Shown here in pieces: positions 57,901-64,000 of a stretch of 64,000 nucleotides of DNA (within the stretch, counting starts at the first letter, position 1; every line of letters begins with the position of its first letter). A program made the translations under genes and the position numbers. Source of the DNA: Cruorifilaria tuberocauda (taxonomy: Eukaryota; Nematoda; Chromadorea; Rhabditida; Onchocercidae). The stretch lies in the NCBI GenBank assembly GCA_013365365.1, contig JABVXU010000019.1:62001-126000 (forward strand). The letters are read 5' to 3'. Under the pieces are notes generated by a model. That model was not told the origin of the DNA and searched no databases. It saw only the letters and a list, made by a program, of their open reading frames with translations.

Positions 57901-59767
57901 GTTGTTATGAATTGAGTTTCCCTTTATCAATCAGATTGAAAGCACTTTAGCTTCATAACTTCCTAGGTTCTATTCAATCTAAGTTAAAAATCCTTTCCAG
58001 ATCTTAATCATATCCTAATCAAAATTAGTATAATTATCACTCGTTTCTCAGTTTCCAAAAATTGTGAAATTAAAAATAAAGTATCCGTAATAATACATCC
58101 ATTGCAGTATTCAAATAACAAGATGATAGCACCAGAAATAGAGCGCTGTCGAAGTGATAATAGCGTCATTTTTGAGGCCATTATATTGGGTATCAAAGGC
58201 CTTCTTATGGTTGATCTCTTATCGTTTCCTTTAATTTACTATTTTTTTATTATCGCATCATCTTATTTCCATTTTTTAAATTCTAGTAATATACTAAAAT
58301 TGGCTTAATTTCTAGCTACTTGGTTGTTTTTTGGCTTGGGAAACGAGACAAGTAAATGTTCCTGCATTAAACGACAGTAAATATATAGGAATGTCTGTTT
58401 ACAGTGTTGTTGTGACATGTTTACTTGGCCTACCGCTCATGTATATATTAAAGGTAACTTTGCAAATTGAAGGATTGGAAATCAAATTACATTGTTATAT
58501 GCTTTGGAAGTTAGCAACAATTTTACATCATGCGATGATTAATGCTATCACTGGTAAAGATTTGTTTCTCATGAATGATAATTTCATTTTAGGATCGAGT
58601 GAATGAAGCACGTATATTGGGAAGTCTTTTTATTATATTTTGCACAACTTTAATTCTCTGCCTCGTTTTTGTTCCAAAGGTAAGATGAAATTCTTTTAAA
58701 TACCTCCGATGTTTTACCATTTTTGATTGAGTCAATAAGTAATTTGAAAGATAAAATTAGATTAATTGATTCTCAAATTTGATTTTCTATTTAGGATTCG
58801 AGAACTGATGTGATATGATTTTGCTATCGATTTTGTATTCAAGTAGTTCTGATTACTGATCTCGTAAACGAACAGAAAATTTATAATTTCTATCATTTCA
58901 TATTGTGGAACTTCTTCGAAACCCTAAAGGCACTGAGTTACGTTATCGGCGCGGTTTGCTGAAATCTACACTGGGCCGATGGGAATCACAAACTGCTCAA
59001 AATAACGAGTAAGTTATTGATTAAAAACTGTAATGTTTAAGAGTGTTTTACATGGATAAATCCAAATTTTCGTCTGAATCACATCAAAATTCAATGAGCG
59101 ATTTCGTCGATTTTGATTAGATTTCTTCATTTCGATCATGAAGCATTCTTAACAGTTTTGAGTTACAAGGAGAGCTATCGAGCCAAATTATACTATGTTC
59201 AAAATTTTAATAGGCAATAACTGAATGAAATACAATTATAATTTTTAACCTTGAAATAATTCCATTGATCAACTTTGACAGTTTTTTTATTTAAATTTGC
59301 TATGATGCAATTAATTTCTGCTCTTTCAGCTAGTTATTTTTCAGCGAAATAAATATCTTTAGGCGAGAGAACTTGCAACGTTTGGAAGAAGAGAATATAT
59401 TATTACATCGATATTTACTTCAGGTAAATTTATGTGACAAAGTACGCCACAAAAATTTTTACTATGATTTACAGTTACTTTACATTTCATCATTTCATCA
59501 TTAGTGTTACTACTTTTCGAGCTGGCTTTCTCGCCTGTTTTGTCAATTGCTTGAAACACAATTCATTTTATGTAAAATCAGCCTCTTTGACATGTTTTTG
59601 GTTTAGACATTGCCGCCGAAATGTCATTTGCTTTTGGTTTAGTGAAAATACAATACGATATTATATGTATTTTTTAGAAGACCAGCCTTTTATGGGAATT
59701 ACAAGAGCAACTGAAACAGCTTGGAGAATTTGAGGATGACACAATGGCGCCAAGTGATGATGGTTAA
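51924..59767 (+). CDS. gbb-2: GABA-B receptor subunit 2 (class C GPCR), complete
   Basis: Metabotropic GABA receptor subunit that pairs with subunit 1 and couples to Gi/o at the neuronal membrane. 800 residues in 17 phase-consistent exons: 51924-52154, 53012-53200, 54236-54367, 54742-54858, 55128-55254, 55672-55802, 55987-56229, 56472-56604, 56808-56958, 57195-57327, 57651-57881, 58108-58209, 58316-58453, 58593-58679, 58902-59008, 59363-59423, 59678-59767. Signal peptide ([19 protein letters not shown]), Venus-flytrap domain (residues about 20-450), seven membrane segments (about 455-715), then a leucine-rich coiled coil ([18 protein letters not shown]…) for pairing with subunit 1. Subunit 2 rather than 1 is shown by [31 protein letters not shown] and LCLVFVPK. 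The donor after 53200 is weak (GCG|GTTCGA). Exon 15 (58902) follows TTTCAT, not TTTCAG. Confidence 0.95.
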
Positions 59768-59998
59768 CTGAGGATTTTACTGATTCGAATTTGATTTTAA
59801 CATTTAACTTTCCAAGTTTCTACTAAATTTCCGATTAAAGTGTTGTAAAAATGGCTTTGCTTTTACCAACAAGCAAAAAGCCTGACTAATAACGTAGGTT
59901 AACAATTTTCTACATTATTACTATCACTACGGGTACTAAAAAATATAAAGTATATAAGTATTTGTTTGATATGTTAATTTGATTGTCAATTGATACAT

Positions 59999-60014
59999 AA
60001 TAAATCATAATAAA
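59999..60014 (+). terminator. gbb-2 polyadenylation signals
   Basis: Two AATAAA hexamers (59999-60004 and 60009-60014) about 235 bp after the gbb-2 stop codon. Confidence 0.6.
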
Positions 60015-61546
60015 ACCTTCATAATAAACTTTCTTTTTGTTATGACATTTTCATGCATAATAAATATTAATGATAGCATTGTCTATCTATCTTCATTGCA
60101 AAAGATTATTATCAATTTTATTGCAATGAATCGATGAAAATTATTGCGTCGTACAATCGAAGTAATTAGAATACATCGAGGAATAAAAGTTATGGAAGTC
60201 AAAACATTTGACATTCATTTATCGAAATTTTGGTTCATTAATAAAGCAAAGTATTAGTAGTCGTGGAAACGTACTTCGGAATGATACCATTTTATTGAAT
60301 GACTAAAATGAAAATAGCCCACATAGTATAGAATTCGTTTCCTTCAACATTGAAGTAAATTATTAGAATTTCCAGAGACGCATTACAGCAATGCTCGTAA
60401 CATTCATTTTAATGCTTATCGTAAATTAAGCTTTGAATGCAAATTGTGTAAAAATTTCAAATATTTGATCTAAATAACTTATAAAATCATGTGCAATACC
60501 TTAATTAATTGGAAATTGCCGATCGTTAAAGAAATCGGCAGACATCTTCAATACATTCTTCAACTTTAATCTGCGCTGATCTGAGAACTGAAGAAAATGA
60601 TAAAGTGTCAAGTTTTTTACATTAAATAAATAATGTCAGAGATCTTTCACATTCAATCTCAGCGACGTATCATTCATCCTAGAATAACCTATTATCCCTT
60701 AACCCCTATAAATGACAAGATTGACATGACTATCATTTTATTTGGATGATTTGATAACGTGTTATTTATCAGCTCTTTGCATAAAACAAGAAATTGCTCT
60801 CTTCAGATATATGACGATACAAAACTTTTACAATTTCTTCTTTTCTTTTCTTCTAACTCTTCATTCCTTAAATTCTCAAATTAAACTTAGCACTGATAAA
60901 TGAAATCAACTTTTGATTTTCCAAGAAAATTATCAATCAGGAATAAAAAGCATTTACGAGTCCTAACTGATTCGCGAAATGCGTGACGCTACTTCTCAAC
61001 CTTTCATATGTTGATTTATCTATTTCAACTGAATCCATTCATTTCTATGGAAAAAAAAATTTTATATCCGTTATATCACATTAATTTTACACTGATTTTT
61101 TTAAAGGAATCAGTTCATTTTATCAACAAAAATAATGTTTCTATTCTTCAATGAGAGTTTATTTCGCATGAATTTAGAAAATGAACATTCCAAGAAAGTG
61201 AAAACAATAAAAATACAACAATCTTCACATGTTCTTTTCTAGTAAATTAACAACTTAAATTTACATTGTTCTATACTAAAATTCTTCAAATTGAAATTCT
61301 ATTTTGATTTAAACTTTATGAAAGCACTTGAAGAGGTCTTTAGTCTTGCAATCAAGTCAACTAATGCTCATTGATGGCTTTCTTTTCTCATCTTTTTGAT
61401 CCCCATACTTCAAAAAAATATTTTTAAGCTCAAAATAGCATATTATCTACGGGACAGTTTTAGTTTGCTTTAAAGTATTACTTTGCTTAAAGCTTTCAAG
61501 AATTTTATTCTTAAATTTCATTGAATGAGCACCAATTCGAGTTCAA
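60015..61546. other. Intergenic, nothing seen
   Basis: AT-rich with no supported ORF, splice pattern or repeat. Confidence 0.5.
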
Positions 61547-61771
61547 CTAAAAATTGTCTTCATTTGTCATGCAGGCTAGAGGAAACCACAGAAGTCGATT
61601 ATCCAAATCTTCTAAACACTCCCAAGTTTTCAATTTCATCAGCATTTTTTGTTCATTCTTTACGTTAAAACTATAATTACGAAGTTTTATCAGATTGAAA
61701 TTGGGAAAAAACTCCTCTAATAAATGATCAATACCCAATGTAAAGCCATTCAGGCGATATTAAACTTTCCA
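61547..61771 (-). CDS. Coding-like fragment of unknown origin
   Basis: About 70 open codons on the minus strand (…LEEFFPNFNLIKLRNY… to …LDNRLLWFPLACM…) ending TAG. There is no ATG at the front and no clear acceptor, since an in-frame TAA lies just upstream. It may be a fragment of a lost gene. The plus strand has an acceptor and short open segment at the same place (about 61575), so strand is uncertain. Confidence 0.2.
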
Positions 61772-62159
61772 AACACCGCGATTAACTTTCTTTTAAGCAT
61801 TTAAATTTTAGCATCATGTTCTGTAAATTTTTTTCAAATAAACAGATTTGAAAGCAAGGATCGGATTTTAATGAAGCAATAAAAACAAAATCAGTGTAAA
61901 AATCTGATACTGCTGAAGACATTAAATGGACGGTGGAGTTTCATCAATGATTTTTTAATTAAACATTGAATTATTCCTGTCACGTTGCCACTTAGAGTAA
62001 GTGATACGATCGATACGGTTGAAAATATAAATTAAAATAGTAATCGCTTCATTTTTTTTAAATCAAAATTTTTGACTATAGAAATTCACTATCCGAAACA
62101 CAACAGTTAACTTTATAGATGTTTAATTTTCTCTTTTCGTTACAATTTCAAACCACAGC

Positions 62160-62273
62160 ATGATTGAACTTCCTCGGAGGTCCGGTGCTGTTGGTACACA
62201 TTTTATTCCAGCCTGCAGCAAATTTCAGCTTTATCAACACATTTTCCAAAGATATGCCGAAAACTTTCTCTAA
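62160..62273 (+). CDS. Possible short terminal exon or small peptide gene
   Basis: An AAACCACAG acceptor (ending 62158) is followed by an ATG ORF of 37 codons (MIELPRRSGAVGTHFIPAC…, ending AENFL) that stops at TAA 62271-62273, with AATAAA overlapping at 62273-62278. Acceptor, ORF and polyadenylation signal sit in the right order. No upstream exon was identified. Family unknown. Confidence 0.35.
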   Translation: MIELPRRSGAVGTHFIPACSKFQLYQHIFQRYAENFL

Positions 62274-62278
62274 ATAAA

Positions 62279-63655
62279 AAAGTGAAGGCCGGAAAAAAAC
62301 TTGACAGTTTAATCATTAACAATTAAAGAATGCCGAGAAACATCAATATATTATGTGCAAGGATAGATAGGATATGGAAGGAAGAATTTTCTCAACTTTT
62401 TTTATAATTTTGATTTCGATCAAATCAAAATTGGACAAAACATTACTCTCTTATTTGGTATTAAGTTGATCAACTGAATCATGGTAAATGGTTGCATATA
62501 ACCATTTTGGTTATTGAATGGATAAAAGCAATAGGGATAACCAAACTTTGGATACTGTATTATCGTTACATTTGTATTTTCTTCCTTGCAATGAACAAAT
62601 TGATATTAGTTGGAAGTTGATTGATATACGATATTCTTGCTTATTTTTCTATGTACTAGTATTGTATTCTTGTTATACTTATATACTATACCATATTATG
62701 TAAGCGCAGTGATGAAATTTGCATCTTCCGTACTTTATTAAATTTATATTTCCATCAAATATTATTTTTAGGACGCATGTAATAATCGCAAACCCTGCGA
62801 ATATACAGAAGTACTTCTTGTGAGGGAAACTTCTTTAGATGATAGCATGATAAAATGGAATAATTAAAATGCCTAAAATTTAAAAGTTTAATTAACAATC
62901 AAAAAATACCATAAGGGAGCACCGGAACAACATTCGATCATCATTGCAGCATGCTGTTGCATTTGGTACTTGACTGCATACTTTATTTGTTTCAAAATCT
63001 AGTGAACTGTTCGCAAATAAGTCATATGTTGGCAGTTCTGGATAGTATCCAAATAACTGAAGTATAAAAAATTAAATGACTCCTTTTAGTACAGATGGTA
63101 GGAACCTAATCTTAATCCTAATCTTTTCTTAAGCGAATATCTCTGTCAATTAGTGGCCATCTGACATCTTCTAACAAAACAATTTGTTCTTCGAATGATT
63201 GCTCAGTTCAAATGAACTGATTCTCCACTGACAGCAGTACTAAAAGTTGGACATGGATAGAAGCATAAGAAATTTCAATCAAAGCATACCTTATTTATAC
63301 GTAGCATAACACAAAGTGTGCCATTGTCATATCCAAATTTAGTGTTTCTAAAAAATTGTAGTCAAAATTATCAGAAGAATTTCCCCTCTAAATTACTGGT
63401 AATTTTGATATGATAGCCATATTATATTACAGTATACGTACATTTTACACAACTATCATTTAAGATAAGATATGTAATGAAGTAATAGTCCAAAATCAGT
63501 TGGCGAACGCATAAGTTGTTGCTTGAGAGTTACCATTATACTGTTTAAGATCTGTTGGGCGAGGATTTGCAAAAAAAAAATACCAACTAAATCATTTCAA
63601 TGATTAGAACTTTCAATTTAATTTCAAACTTCGTCTTGCATCTACATAAGCGATT
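62279..63655. other. Intergenic, nothing supported
   Basis: AT-rich. A 61-codon plus ORF at 62518-62703 has no supporting signals. Confidence 0.4.
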
Positions 63656-64000
63656 TTAATACATTATAACTGGAAAACAGAAAACTTTCTTTCTTAAAGC
63701 ACAAGCACCGTAACCGTAATTCTCGTCTACACTGGTCACGTCGGTTTTGCAAAAATGTTTTACTGGCTTTCCATTTACATGCGGTACGATTGTTTTCTTG
63801 CAATCTATTTTGAATTTGCGTGGCATTGTTTCCATCTTTGCGTATTCTAAATTTTGCCAGACAGAGCATGAAAGTGCACTGAATTCATTTATCGTAATGA
63901 CTTACTGTACAGAATTCTCCTCAACCTTCGTACATAGAAGGCATATGATGTTGGATCATTAGCATTCCATTTGAAAACATATTGTTCTTTTTTTAGGCTC
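63656..64000 (-). CDS. Possible C-terminal exons of a Cys-containing protein, cut by right edge
   Basis: On the minus strand an open segment from the window edge (…QYVFKWNANDPTSYAFYV…) reaches a strong donor (ACA|GTAAGT at 63905). After a 59-bp intron with a TTTAG acceptor, exon 63656-63846 stays in phase for 63 codons and ends TAA. The tail has four cysteines: KIDCKK, HFCKTD, YGACAL and VFCFP. Codon choice in this frame looks far more protein-like than in the longer overlapping frame. The short intron is a weak point, and an alternative start of the last exon near 63877 is possible. No family recognised. Confidence 0.4.

Noticed and set aside
58108..58308. Overlapping plus ORF reading through the donor at 58209
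   Set aside because: Only the first 34 codons belong to gbb-2; the rest is intron translation.

Overview
The window is a piece of an AT-rich animal genome with many short introns (GT donors, TTTCAG-like acceptors). The four genes I can name are all eukaryotic, and their acceptors, short 5' leaders and gene set point to a nematode. A filarial or other spirurid worm is my best guess, but that is inference, not something the sequence proves. I see no bacterial genes, rRNA, tRNA, CRISPR array or intact transposon.

Layout. 1-2310 (minus): the first eight exons of the nuclear 5'-3' exoribonuclease XRN2, running off the left edge. 5426-7312 (minus): a small bHLH transcription factor of the Olig/Beta3 type. 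7.6-22.3 kb: mostly non-coding, with scattered coding-looking fragments that I could not join into named genes: a minus 3' exon at 10.3 kb with its own polyadenylation signal, an acidic protein at 15-16.7 kb, a plus 3' exon at 17.8 kb and a possible secreted peptide at 18.6-19.4 kb. 22364-42889 (minus): the nonsense-mediated-decay kinase SMG-1 in about 50 exons, resolved almost completely from start codon to FATC domain. 45.1-47.8 kb (minus): an unrecognised multi-exon gene or decaying pseudogene. 51924-59767 (plus): a complete GABA-B receptor subunit 2 gene in 17 exons. 59.8-64 kb: mostly non-coding, with possible terminal exons on each strand.

XRN2 (RNA turnover and transcription termination) and SMG-1 (UPF1 phosphorylation in mRNA surveillance) both act in RNA quality control. 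The bHLH factor and GBB-2 are expected in neurons or glia. I see no evidence that the neighbours are co-regulated.

The best observations are structural. The XRN2 start region is duplicated inside its own intron 1. One SMG-1 exon is tandemly duplicated, and the second copy has lost its AG acceptor. A gbb-2 exon appears to start after TTTCAT instead of TTTCAG. There are two perfect hairpins (7551-7584 and 39510-39546) and a 31-bp direct repeat around 45.5 and 46.4 kb. The unnamed exon chain at 45-48 kb is the most likely place for an undescribed gene.
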